Below are positions 1-5,870 of a stretch of 7,346 nucleotides of DNA, piece by piece. A program made the translations under genes and the position numbers. The stretch is from Oscillospiraceae bacterium (GTDB lineage Bacteria > Bacillota > Clostridia > Oscillospirales > Oscillospiraceae), in contig JAFYIF010000223.1 of NCBI GenBank assembly GCA_017538775.1, positions 1 through 7,346 of the forward strand. Direction: 5' to 3'. The notes below the pieces were generated by a model. It did not search any database and had not been told where the DNA came from. It saw only the letters and a list, made by a program, of their open reading frames with translations. How positions within the stretch are numbered: position 1 is the first letter of the stretch; each line of letters opens with the position of its first letter.

Positions 1-1
1 C

Positions 2-54
2 CCCCCGGCGAATCCGCACCTCCCCAAAACGGGGAAACACGGATCCGCCGGGGG
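2..54 (-). terminator. Long hairpin downstream of metA; putative 3' end or terminator of the metYA transcript
   Basis: The outer arms 2-16 and 40-54 pair, an inner GGGG/CCCC block pairs (22-25 with 31-34), and the apex is three bases (27-29). Read as minus-strand RNA, all 25 positions from 2/54 to 26/30 can pair: 19 Watson-Crick and 6 G.U pairs (11/45, 17/39, 18/38, 19/37, 20/36, 26/30). Read as plus-strand RNA the same six positions are A.C mismatches. The structure starts about 32 bases after the metA stop codon, where a terminator or mRNA 3'-protecting hairpin would sit. Whether a U-tract follows on the minus strand cannot be seen because the window ends at base 1. No T-run follows it on the plus strand. 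Hairpin existence is seen directly; terminator function is inferred. Confidence 0.6.
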
Positions 55-86
55 TATTGCGCTACACGGAAAACCGAAAACCTGCT

Positions 87-1001
87 TCATCCCATCCCCA
101 GCACATAGGGCGTGGTCTGATAGACATAATAGTTCAGCCAATTTTGATAGATCAAATTCGCATGGCTCCGCCAGGTAACTCTCGGCTCCTGTCTGTCGTC
201 GTCGTCCGGGAAATAGTTCTCCGGCACATGGATGGGCAGCCCGGCCAGCTTGTCCCGCAGGTACTCCCGTTTCAGGGTCTCGGGGTCGTACTCGCTGTGG
301 CCGGTGATGAAGACCTGCCGCCCGCCCTCGGTGGAGATGGCGTAGATGCCCGCCACGGGGGAGGAGGCCAGGATCTTCAACTCTGCGCGGGCCTCCACGT
401 CCTCCCGCCGGATGCCGGTGTGCCGGGAGTGGGGCACCATGAACTCCTCGTCAAAGCCCCGCATCAGCATGTTGCTGCGCCGCTCCACCCGGTGGGCGAA
501 GACGCCGAAGAGCTTCTCCGGGAGCTGCTGCTTCTGGATGCCATAGTGATGGTACAGCGCCGCCTGGGCCCCCCAGCAGATGTGGAAGGTGCTGGTGACA
601 TGGCTGAGGCTCCAGTCCATGATCTCGCACAGCTCCGGCCAGTACTCCACCTCTTCAAAGGGCATCTGCTCCACCGGCGCGCCGGTGATGATGAGGCCGT
701 CGAAAAAGCGCTCCCGCACCTGGTCGAAGGTCTTGTAGAACTCGAAGAGATGCTCCGCGGAGATGTTCTTCGCCTCGTGGCTGCGGGTGTGGATGAACTC
801 CAGCCGCACCTGCAAGGGCGTGTTGCCCAGCAGCCGGGCCAACTGGGTCTCCGTCTCGATCTTGGTGGGCATCAGATTCAGCACCAAAATCTCCAGCGGC
901 CGGATGTCCTGAGTCCGGGCGCGGGTCTCCGGCATGGTAAAGATGTTCTCCTCCGCCAGCGTCTTGGCGGCGGGCAGATTGTTGGGGATGCAGATGGGCA
1001 T
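87..1001 (-). CDS. metAA: Homoserine O-acetyltransferase (MetA/MetAA family)
   Basis: This 304-residue cytosolic enzyme of the MetA family (class I glutamine amidotransferase-like fold) activates homoserine by acylation, the first committed step of methionine synthesis. Visible hallmarks are LNLMPTK (41-47), the FHICWGAQA nucleophile elbow with Cys142, and GHSEYDPET with His235 and Glu237, completing the Cys-His-Glu triad. Family numbering holds without gaps and the length matches typical MetA (about 300). Residue 111 (in GAPVEQ) is Glu. In characterised members Glu111 goes with acetyl-CoA use and Gly111 with succinyl-CoA use, so acetyltransferase (EC 2.3.1.31) is preferred; this is inferred from family knowledge. 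Glu246 and Arg249, reported homoserine contacts, are also present. The ATG start is supported by AAGGAG nine bases upstream. It lies 27 bases after metY on the same strand, so co-transcription is likely, and the downstream MetY-type enzyme uses the acetyl ester. The name metA is equally acceptable. Confidence 0.95.
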   Translation of the reverse strand: MPICIPNNLPAAKTLAEENIFTMPETRARTQDIRPLEILVLNLMPTKIETETQLARLLGNTPLQVRLEFIHTRSHEAKNISAEHLFEFYKTFDQVRERFFDGLIITGAPVEQMPFEEVEYWPELCEIMDWSLSHVTSTFHICWGAQAALYHHYGIQKQQLPEKLFGVFAHRVERRSNMLMRGFDEEFMVPHSRHTGIRREDVEARAELKILASSPVAGIYAISTEGGRQVFITGHSEYDPETLKREYLRDKLAGLPIHVPENYFPDDDDRQEPRVTWRSHANLIYQNWLNYYVYQTTPYVLGMG

Positions 1002-1028
1002 AGTCGGGAACTCCTTCCCTCGGTAATT

Positions 1029-2306
1029 TTACTCCAGCGCCTGTGCCACGTCGGCGATCAAATCGGCGCTGTCCTCCAGGCCGCAGCTCATGCGCACCAG
1101 GTCGGGGCCGATTCCGGCGGCGGCCAGCTCCGCGTCGTTCATCTGGCGGTGGGTGGCGCTGGCGGGGTGGAGGCAGCAGGAGCGGGCGTCGGCCACATGG
1201 GTCTCAATGGCGAAGACGCGCAGCTTCGCCATGAAGCGCTCCGCGGCCTTTCTGCCGCCCCGGACGCCGAAGCTGACCACGCCGCAGGAGCCGTTGGGCA
1301 GATACTTCTGCGCCAGCTCGTAATATTTGTCCCCGGGCAGACCGGGATAGGTGACCCAGGCCACCTTGGGGTGGGCGCTCAAAAACTCGGCCAGGGTCTG
1401 ACCGTTGGCGCAGTGGCGCGGCATCCGGACGTGGAGGCTCTCCAGCCCCAGGTTCAGGTAAAAGGCGTTCTGGGGACTCTGGATGGAGCCGAAGTCCCGC
1501 ATCAGCTGGGCCGTGGCCTTGGTGATGAAGGCCCCCTCCAGGCCGAAGCGCTCGGTATAGGTGATGCCGTGATAGCTCTCGTCCGGGGTGCAGAGGCCGG
1601 GGAACTTGTCCGCGTGGGCGGTCCAGTCAAATTTGCCGCTGTCGATGATGGCCCCGCCGACGCTGACGCCGTGGCCGTCGATGTACTTGGTGGTGGAGTG
1701 GGTGACGATGTCGCAGCCCCACTCGATGGGGCGGCAGTTCACCGGCGTGGCGAAGGTGTTGTCGATGATGAGCGGCACGCCGTGGCGGTGGGCGGCCCGG
1801 GCGAAGCGCTCGATGTCCAGCACCGTCAGGGCGGGGTTGGCGATGGTCTCCCCGAACACGGCCTTGGTGTTGGGGCGGAAGGCGGCCTCCAGCTCCTCCT
1901 CGGAGCAATCCGGCGTGACGAAGGTGAATTCGATGCCCATGCGCTTCATCGTGACGGCGAAGAGGTTGTAGGTCCCGCCGTAGATGGTGGAGGCGGATAC
2001 CACATGGTCCCCGCAGGAGGCCAGGTTGAAGATGGAGTAGAAGTTGGCCGCCTGGCCGGAGGAAGTCAGCATCCCCGCCGTGCCCCCCTCCAGGGCCGCC
2101 AGCTTGCCCGCCACCAGGTCGTTGGTGGGGTTCTGGAGCCGGGTGTAAAAGTAGCCGCTGGCCTCCAGGTCGAAGAGCTTGCCCATGTCCTCGCTGGTGG
2201 CGTATTTGAAGGTGGTGCTTTGATAGATGGGGATCTGGCGGGGCTCGCCGTTGCCGGGGGTGTAGCCCGCCTGTACGCACTGGGTGCCGATGCCCTGAGA
2301 AGCCAT
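1029..2306 (-). CDS. metY: O-acetylhomoserine aminocarboxypropyltransferase (O-acetylhomoserine sulfhydrylase)
   Basis: This 425-residue PLP-dependent enzyme of the Cys/Met metabolism (gamma-family) group is predicted to convert O-acetylhomoserine plus sulfide to homocysteine and acetate (EC 2.5.1.49) in the cytosol. Seen in order: IPIYQSTTF (26-33); YTRLQNPT (54-61), whose Tyr54 and Arg56 contact the cofactor phosphate of the partner subunit; TSSGQAA (81-87); TIYGGTYNLF (107-116) with Tyr109 stacking on PLP; IIDNTFATP (180-188) with Asp182; HSTTKYIDGHG (203-213) with Lys207 as the Schiff-base lysine; HPASATHRQM (380-389); and VRMSCGLED (404-412) with Arg405 for the substrate carboxylate. Length matches MetY (about 425-430) and exceeds cystathionine lyases (about 380-400), and the insertion around 225-250 is typical of MetY. 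The frame stays open upstream to 2750, but homology begins at the ATG ending at 2306, which has AAAGGAG upstream and its own promoter. It is the first gene of an operon with metAA. Some relatives use other O-acyl esters or thiols, so sulfide is inferred. Confidence 0.93.
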   Translation of the reverse strand: MASQGIGTQCVQAGYTPGNGEPRQIPIYQSTTFKYATSEDMGKLFDLEASGYFYTRLQNPTNDLVAGKLAALEGGTAGMLTSSGQAANFYSIFNLASCGDHVVSASTIYGGTYNLFAVTMKRMGIEFTFVTPDCSEEELEAAFRPNTKAVFGETIANPALTVLDIERFARAAHRHGVPLIIDNTFATPVNCRPIEWGCDIVTHSTTKYIDGHGVSVGGAIIDSGKFDWTAHADKFPGLCTPDESYHGITYTERFGLEGAFITKATAQLMRDFGSIQSPQNAFYLNLGLESLHVRMPRHCANGQTLAEFLSAHPKVAWVTYPGLPGDKYYELAQKYLPNGSCGVVSFGVRGGRKAAERFMAKLRVFAIETHVADARSCCLHPASATHRQMNDAELAAAGIGPDLVRMSCGLEDSADLIADVAQALE

Positions 2307-2315
2307 AATTTCGCG

Positions 2316-2322
2316 CTCCTTT
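2316..2322 (-). promoter_or_regulatory. Ribosome binding site fixing the metY start
   Basis: The minus strand reads AAAGGAG followed by nine bases and the ATG at 2306. This is a strong Shine-Dalgarno match, and it decides for the 425-residue product over the longer open frame that continues antisense to the divergent gene. Confidence 0.8.
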
Positions 2323-2370
2323 GCTCGTTCCGTGCAGCCGCTCAGCCGCCGGAGGTTCAGAATAAAAAAC

Positions 2371-2399
2371 AGTTTAAGAGAAGCGTCCCGGCTTGTCAA
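2371..2399 (-). promoter_or_regulatory. Sigma-A-type promoter of the metY-metAA operon
   Basis: On the minus strand a perfect TTGACA (plus positions 2394-2399) is followed by exactly 17 bases and TAAACT (2371-2376), which matches 4 of 6 in the TATAAT consensus. Predicted initiation near 2363-2365 gives a leader of roughly 58 bases before the metY start. That is too short for a SAM-I riboswitch or T-box. Motifs and spacing are seen directly; activity is inferred. Confidence 0.7.
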
Positions 2400-2442
2400 G
2401 GGCGGCGGCGGCTTTTGTGGAATCTCATAAAAGTCGGCGGGA

Positions 2443-2486
2443 ATCCCCCGGATGGGCCGAACAAATTGCCGAAAAAACCGGGGGAT
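2443..2486. repeat. Inverted repeat between the divergent promoters
   Basis: The arms ATCCCCCGG (2443-2451) and CCGGGGGAT (2478-2486) are perfect reverse complements separated by 26 bases, a centre-to-centre distance of 35 bases. The right arm ends 13 bases before the transporter -35. The spacing fits a two-site operator or a looped structure, but no regulator can be named. A chance match in GC-rich DNA is possible. Confidence 0.5.
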
Positions 2487-2499
2487 CGGGGCGGCCCCG
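2487..2499. repeat. GC palindrome abutting the transporter -35 element
   Basis: CGGGGC-G-GCCCCG is a perfect 6+1+6 palindrome. It ends at 2499, directly against the TTGACA starting at 2500. Position and symmetry suit a repressor or activator site. On the minus strand it is followed nine bases later by six T (2472-2477), so a weak terminator against antisense transcription is an alternative reading. Confidence 0.45.
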
Positions 2500-2528
2500 T
2501 TGACAGTCCGGCGAATGCGTGTTAAATT
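2500..2528 (+). promoter_or_regulatory. Sigma-A-type promoter of the ABC transporter operon
   Basis: A perfect TTGACA (2500-2505) is followed by 17 bases and TAAATT (2523-2528, 4 of 6 to consensus); TTAAAT at 2522-2527 with a 16-base spacer scores equally. Initiation is expected near 2534-2536, giving a leader of about 37 bases with the ribosome binding site AAGGAG at 2558-2563. The A-run at 2472-2477 falls near -60 and could act as a distal UP element (inference). Confidence 0.75.
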
Positions 2529-2571
2529 TTGTGCTGTATCGTTATTATTCTGCAAAGAAGGAGAGACCCAC

Positions 2572-3786
2572 ATGAAAAAGTTCCACAAGACCCTGGCCCT
2601 GGCGCTGAGCCTGGCGCTCTGCGCCCTGCTGCTGGCCGCCTGCGGCGAGACCCCCGCCCCCCAGGGCGGCGCGCAGGACAGCACCCCCGCGGACGGCGCG
2701 GTCGTCATCAAGATCGGCGGCACCGGCCCCCTGACCGGCGGCGCGGCCATCTACGGCAACGCCGTGAAGAACGCGGCGGAGATCGCCGTTGAGGAGATCA
2801 ACGCCATGGACGGCATCCACTTCGAGCTGAAGTTTGAGGACGACCAGCACGACGCGGAGAAGGCCGTCAACGCCTACAACACCCTGAAGGACTGGGGAAT
2901 GCAGATCTCCCTGGGCTCCGTCACCAGCAAGCCCTGCGAGGCCACCAGCGCGGAGACCTATGCCGACCGCATCTTCGCCCTGACCCCCTCCGCCTCCTCC
3001 ACCGCCGTCATCGAGCTGGACGCCACCGCCGACCCCGTCACCTACAAGGACAACCAGTTCCAGATGTGCTTCACCGACCCCAACCAGGGCAGCGCCTCCG
3101 CCCAGTATATCTATGACAAGGGCCTGGCCAGCAAGGTGGCCGTGATCTGGAAGAACGACGACGTGTACTCCATGGGCATCTACAACACCTTCGTGGCCCG
3201 CGCCGCGGAGCTGGGCCTGGAGGTCGTCAGCGACACCACCTTTGCCGACGGCAACGACACCGACTTCTCCGTCCAGATCGCCGACGCCCAGAGCAAGGGC
3301 GCGGAGCTGGTCTTCCTGCCCATGTACTATCAGCCCGCCTCCCTGATCTTCAACCAGGCCAAGGCCGCCGGTTACGCTCCCGCCTGGTTCGGCGTGGACG
3401 GCATGGACGGCATCCTGACCCTGGACGGCTTCGACACCGCCCTGGCCGAGGGCGTCTATCTGCTGACCCCCTTCAACGCCGACTCCACCGATGCGCGCAC
3501 CGTCGCCTTCGTGGACAAGTATCAGGAGCGCTTCGGCGACATCCCCAACCAGTTCGCCGCCGACGCCTATGACTGCGTCTACGCCTACTATCAGGCCTGC
3601 ACCGCCGCCGGCATCACCGCCGACATGAGCGCCGAGGCCGTCTGCGAGGCCATGATCGCCCAGTTCACCACCATGTCCTACGACGGTCTGACCGGCGACG
3701 GCATGACCTGGGATGCCACCGGCGCCGTGACCAAGAGCCCCAAGGGCATGGTCATCCAGAACGGCGCATACGTCGGTCTCGACTAA
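2572..3786 (+). CDS. livK: Branched-chain amino-acid type ABC transporter substrate-binding lipoprotein
   Basis: This 404-residue extracytoplasmic solute-binding protein of the LIV (type I periplasmic-binding, Peripla_BP_6) family captures substrate for the LivHMGF transporter. The N-terminus MKKFHK is followed by a hydrophobic stretch and a lipobox L21-A22-A23-C24, so it should be lipid-anchored to the outer face of the membrane at Cys24. A Gly/Pro/Asp/Ser linker runs to about residue 43. The mature domain opens with VIKIGGTGPLTGGAAIYG (45-62), the usual first strand of this family. SVTSKPCEA (116-124) and LTPSAS (137-142) are in the binding-cleft region, and YQERFGDIPNQFAADAYDCVY (317-337) is the family C-lobe helix. 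The start is the ATG with AAGGAG eight bases upstream; the frame is open further upstream, but the lipoprotein signal begins here. It is the first gene of the operon and is separated from livH by two hairpins. Substrate is most likely Leu/Ile/Val, but the family also binds amides, urea and aromatic compounds, so specificity is not established. Confidence 0.93.
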   Translation: MKKFHKTLALALSLALCALLLAACGETPAPQGGAQDSTPADGAVVIKIGGTGPLTGGAAIYGNAVKNAAEIAVEEINAMDGIHFELKFEDDQHDAEKAVNAYNTLKDWGMQISLGSVTSKPCEATSAETYADRIFALTPSASSTAVIELDATADPVTYKDNQFQMCFTDPNQGSASAQYIYDKGLASKVAVIWKNDDVYSMGIYNTFVARAAELGLEVVSDTTFADGNDTDFSVQIADAQSKGAELVFLPMYYQPASLIFNQAKAAGYAPAWFGVDGMDGILTLDGFDTALAEGVYLLTPFNADSTDARTVAFVDKYQERFGDIPNQFAADAYDCVYAYYQACTAAGITADMSAEAVCEAMIAQFTTMSYDGLTGDGMTWDATGAVTKSPKGMVIQNGAYVGLD

Positions 3787-3804
3787 GCGAAACGAAGAAA
3801 GCCC

Positions 3805-3835
3805 CTCCCATTCCCCGGCTTCCGGGGAATGGGAG
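3805..3835 (+). promoter_or_regulatory. Intercistronic hairpin 1 after the binding-protein gene
   Basis: A perfect 14-bp stem (3805-3818 with 3822-3835) closes a CTT loop 18 bases after the livK stop codon. No T-run follows on the plus strand, so it does not look like a classical intrinsic terminator. It is better read as a 3' mRNA-stabilising or partial-attenuation element that lets the binding protein be made in excess of the permeases. The stem is seen directly; the role is inferred from transporter operons with REP-type intercistronic hairpins such as malE-malF. Confidence 0.65.
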
Positions 3836-3841
3836 CGTCCA

Positions 3842-3888
3842 GAGCGCGTATCGGAGCCCCGCCGTCGGCGGGTTTCCGATACGCGCTC
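3842..3888 (+). promoter_or_regulatory. Intercistronic hairpin 2 before livH
   Basis: A perfect 14-bp outer stem (3842-3855 with 3875-3888) continues through a G.U pair (3856/3874), one mismatch (3857/3873) and an inner stem of at least 5 bp (3858-3862 with 3868-3872), making one long helix. The G.U pair exists only in the plus-strand RNA. It begins six bases after hairpin 1 and ends 33 bases before livH. No U-tract follows. Its role is inferred to match hairpin 1: blocking 3' exonucleases and lowering downstream expression. Confidence 0.65.
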
Positions 3889-3921
3889 CCTGTACCATCG
3901 AATCAGTCAGCGAGGTAAACC

Positions 3922-4812
3922 ATGAACTTCTTGAACTTCCTGATCAGCGGCGTGAGTCTGGGCAGCGTCTACGCCATCATCGCCTTGGGCTACACCATGG
4001 TCTACGGCATCGCCAAGATGCTGAACTTCGCCCACGGCGACGTGATCATGGTGGGCGCCTACGTCTGCTTCTTCGCCATCAGCCGCTTCAGCCTGCCGCC
4101 CCTGCTGGGCGTGCTGCTGGCGGTGCTGCTGTGCACGGTGCTGGGCATCGTCATCGAGAAGCTGGCCTACAAGCCCCTCCGCGCCGCCCCCAGTCTGGCG
4201 GTGCTGATCACCGCCATCGGCGTCAGCTACTTCCTTCAAAATGCGGCCCAGCTGCTCTGGACCAGCAACCCCAAGGTCTTCCCCAGCTTCCTCCACTTCG
4301 GCGAGACCGGCGGCGTGGAGCTTTTCGGCGGCCAGCTCCGGATCAGTTACATCACCATCGTGACCATCGCGGTCTGCGTGGTCATCATGCTGGCCCTCAC
4401 CGCCTTCACCGGCAACACGAAGATGGGCAAGGCCATGCGCGCCTGTTCCGAGGACAAGGGCGCGGCCCAGCTCATGGGCATCAACGTCAACACCACGATC
4501 TCCGTCACCTTCGCCATCGGCTCCGGCCTGGCGGCCATCGCGGGCGTGCTGCTGTGCTCCGCCTATCCCACCCTGGTGCCCACCACCGGCTCCATGCCGG
4601 GTATCAAGGCCTTCACCGCCGCGGTCTTCGGCGGCATCGGCTCCATCCCCGGGGCCTTCCTGGGCGGGCTGCTGCTGGGCGTCATCGAGATCCTGGCCAA
4701 GGCCTACATCTCCACCCAGCTCTCCGACGCCATCGTCTTCGCCGTGCTGATCATCGTCCTGCTCATCAAGCCCAGCGGGCTGCTGGGCAAGCCGATCAAC
4801 GAGAAAGTCTGA
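3922..4812 (+). CDS. livH: Branched-chain amino-acid type ABC transporter permease LivH
   Basis: This 296-residue integral membrane permease is one half of the translocation channel and pairs with LivM. Hydrophobic segments suggest about eight membrane spans (for example 6-28, 38-55, 60-80, 91-112, 141-163, 192-214, 229-258 and 268-284). LivH hallmarks are LGYTMVYGIAKMLNFAHGD (22-40), which has the conserved NFAHGD motif, the cytoplasmic coupling loop MGKAMRACSEDKGAAQLMGI (168-187) that docks onto the ATPases, and GGIGSIPGAFLGGLLLG (237-253). Length matches the family (about 290-310). The ATG is preceded by GAGG six bases upstream, a weaker site than those of the other genes, consistent with lower expression than livK. 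It is followed 10 bases later by livM. Confidence 0.94.
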   Translation: MNFLNFLISGVSLGSVYAIIALGYTMVYGIAKMLNFAHGDVIMVGAYVCFFAISRFSLPPLLGVLLAVLLCTVLGIVIEKLAYKPLRAAPSLAVLITAIGVSYFLQNAAQLLWTSNPKVFPSFLHFGETGGVELFGGQLRISYITIVTIAVCVVIMLALTAFTGNTKMGKAMRACSEDKGAAQLMGINVNTTISVTFAIGSGLAAIAGVLLCSAYPTLVPTTGSMPGIKAFTAAVFGGIGSIPGAFLGGLLLGVIEILAKAYISTQLSDAIVFAVLIIVLLIKPSGLLGKPINEKV

Positions 4813-4817
4813 GGTGG
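4811..4817 (+). promoter_or_regulatory. Ribosome binding site deciding the livM start
   Basis: GAGGTGG overlaps the livH stop codon and lies five bases before the ATG at 4823. A GTG at 4814 in the same frame would add three residues, but it sits inside this site and has no Shine-Dalgarno of its own, so the ATG is preferred. Confidence 0.65.
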
Positions 4818-4822
4818 GCGGC

Positions 4823-5869
4823 ATGAAGAATCTGCTTCACAACAAGAACCTGCGCAGCCAGCTTCTGACCTACGGTTTCGTCATCGTCGCCTTCGCGGTG
4901 CTCCAGCTCATCGCCGCCGGCGGGGGCATGAGCTCCTCCCTCAAGGGGATGCTGGTGCCCATCTGCGCCTATGTGGTCATGGCCGTCTCCCTGAACCTGA
5001 CCGTGGGCGTGCTGGGCGAGCTGAGCCTGGGCCACGCGGGCTTCATGAGCGTGGGCGCTTTCATGGGCGTCACCGCCGCCATCTCCCTGCAAAGCGCGGT
5101 CCCCGCGCCCGGCCTCCGGCTGTTCATCGCCCTGGTGGTGGGCGCGGTCTTCGCCGCCGTCGTCGGCTTTCTGGTGGGCATCCCGGTCCTCCGTCTGAAG
5201 GGGGACTACCTGGCCATCGTCACCCTGGCCTTCGGCGAGATCATCAAGAGCATCTTCAACAACCTCTACATTGGCCTGGACGCCCGGGGCTTCCACGTCT
5301 CCCTGCTCCAGGACCGCACGAATCTGGAACAGGGCGGGCGGCTGATTTTGGGCGGCCCCATGGGCATCAGCGGCATCCAGAAGCTCTCCACCTTCCTGGC
5401 GGGCGTCATTTTGATTTTGGTCTGCCTGTTCGTGATCTTCAACTACGTGAACAGCCGCACCGGCCGGGCGGTCATGGCCCTGCGGGACAACCGCATCGCC
5501 GCCGAGAGCATCGGTATCTCCGCCACCCGCCACAAGATGACCGCCTTCGTCCTCTCCGCGGCCATGGCGGGGGCGGCGGGCGCGCTGTTCGCCCTGAACT
5601 ATTCCACCGTAGTCCCCAACAAGTTCGACTTCAACACCTCCATTCTGGTGCTGGTCTTCGTGGTGCTGGGCGGCCTGGGCAACATGTTCGGCTCCATCCT
5701 GGCGGCCACGGCCCTGACGATTTTGCCGGAGGTGCTGCGCGAGTTCCAGGATTACCGGATGCTGATCTACGCCATCGTCCTGATCCTGGTCATGCTGGGC
5801 ACCAACAACGCGAAACTGAGAAGCCTGTTTGAGAAACTGAGACGGCGCAGAAGGGAGGAGCAGAGCTGA
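4823..5869 (+). CDS. livM: Branched-chain amino-acid type ABC transporter permease LivM
   Basis: This 348-residue second channel subunit forms the translocation pore with LivH. It shows an N-terminal membrane span (about 14-32), then LNLTVGVLGELSLGHAGFMSVGAF (57-80) with the GHAGF motif. RLKGDYLAIVTLAFGEI (124-140) is the conserved LivM signature, and the ATPase-coupling loop is GRAVMALRDNRIAAESIGI (214-232). VVLGGLGNMFGSILAA (280-295) and further spans follow. Length is typical of Gram-positive LivM (about 300-360). The C-terminal tail (335-348) is strongly basic, with five consecutive Arg followed by EEQS; the DNA encoding it also supplies the ribosome binding site (GGGAGGAG, 5853-5860) of livG, which starts one base after the livM stop. 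The start at 4823 is chosen over an in-frame GTG at 4814. Confidence 0.93.
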   Translation: MKNLLHNKNLRSQLLTYGFVIVAFAVLQLIAAGGGMSSSLKGMLVPICAYVVMAVSLNLTVGVLGELSLGHAGFMSVGAFMGVTAAISLQSAVPAPGLRLFIALVVGAVFAAVVGFLVGIPVLRLKGDYLAIVTLAFGEIIKSIFNNLYIGLDARGFHVSLLQDRTNLEQGGRLILGGPMGISGIQKLSTFLAGVILILVCLFVIFNYVNSRTGRAVMALRDNRIAAESIGISATRHKMTAFVLSAAMAGAAGALFALNYSTVVPNKFDFNTSILVLVFVVLGGLGNMFGSILAATALTILPEVLREFQDYRMLIYAIVLILVMLGTNNAKLRSLFEKLRRRRREEQS

Positions 5870-5870
5870 G

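Larger units (their letters stand above)
2307..2571. other. Divergent intergenic region between metY and the transporter operon
   Basis: This 265-base gap holds two oppositely oriented promoters whose -35 elements face each other about 100 bases apart (2394-2399 and 2500-2505). Between them are a 9-bp inverted repeat (2443-2451/2478-2486), a run of six A (2472-2477) and a 13-base GC palindrome (2487-2499). A short tandem CAGCCGC repeat (2335-2341, 2343-2349) lies in the metY leader. No convincing small coding gene, tRNA, or SAM/T-box riboswitch core was seen. Confidence 0.75.

Noticed and set aside
6..2515. Shared CCGGCGAAT word near the window start (6-14) and at 2507-2515, considered as a possible dispersed repeat
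   Set aside because: The match is only nine bases with no similarity in the flanks, expected by chance in GC-rich DNA.
57..2525. An 822-codon open frame on the plus strand antisense to metY and metAA
   Set aside because: Its composition (Gly, Ala, Val, Leu, His, Gln and Arg rich, no recognisable domain) is that expected from the complement of GC-rich codons, while the minus strand encodes two full catalytic motif sets.
2452..2571. N-terminal extension of the binding protein by 40 residues
   Set aside because: The lipoprotein signal (MKK, hydrophobic core, LAAC) begins at 2572 with a strong ribosome binding site, and the extension would start upstream of the promoter.
2307..2750. N-terminal extension of MetY by 148 residues
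   Set aside because: The extra segment is antisense to the livK start and crosses both promoters. Homology, ribosome binding site and promoter all point to the ATG at 2306.
3805..3888. Classical intrinsic terminator ending the transcript after livK
   Set aside because: No U-tract follows either stem on the plus strand and I see no new promoter before livH, so complete termination would leave livHMGF unexpressed.
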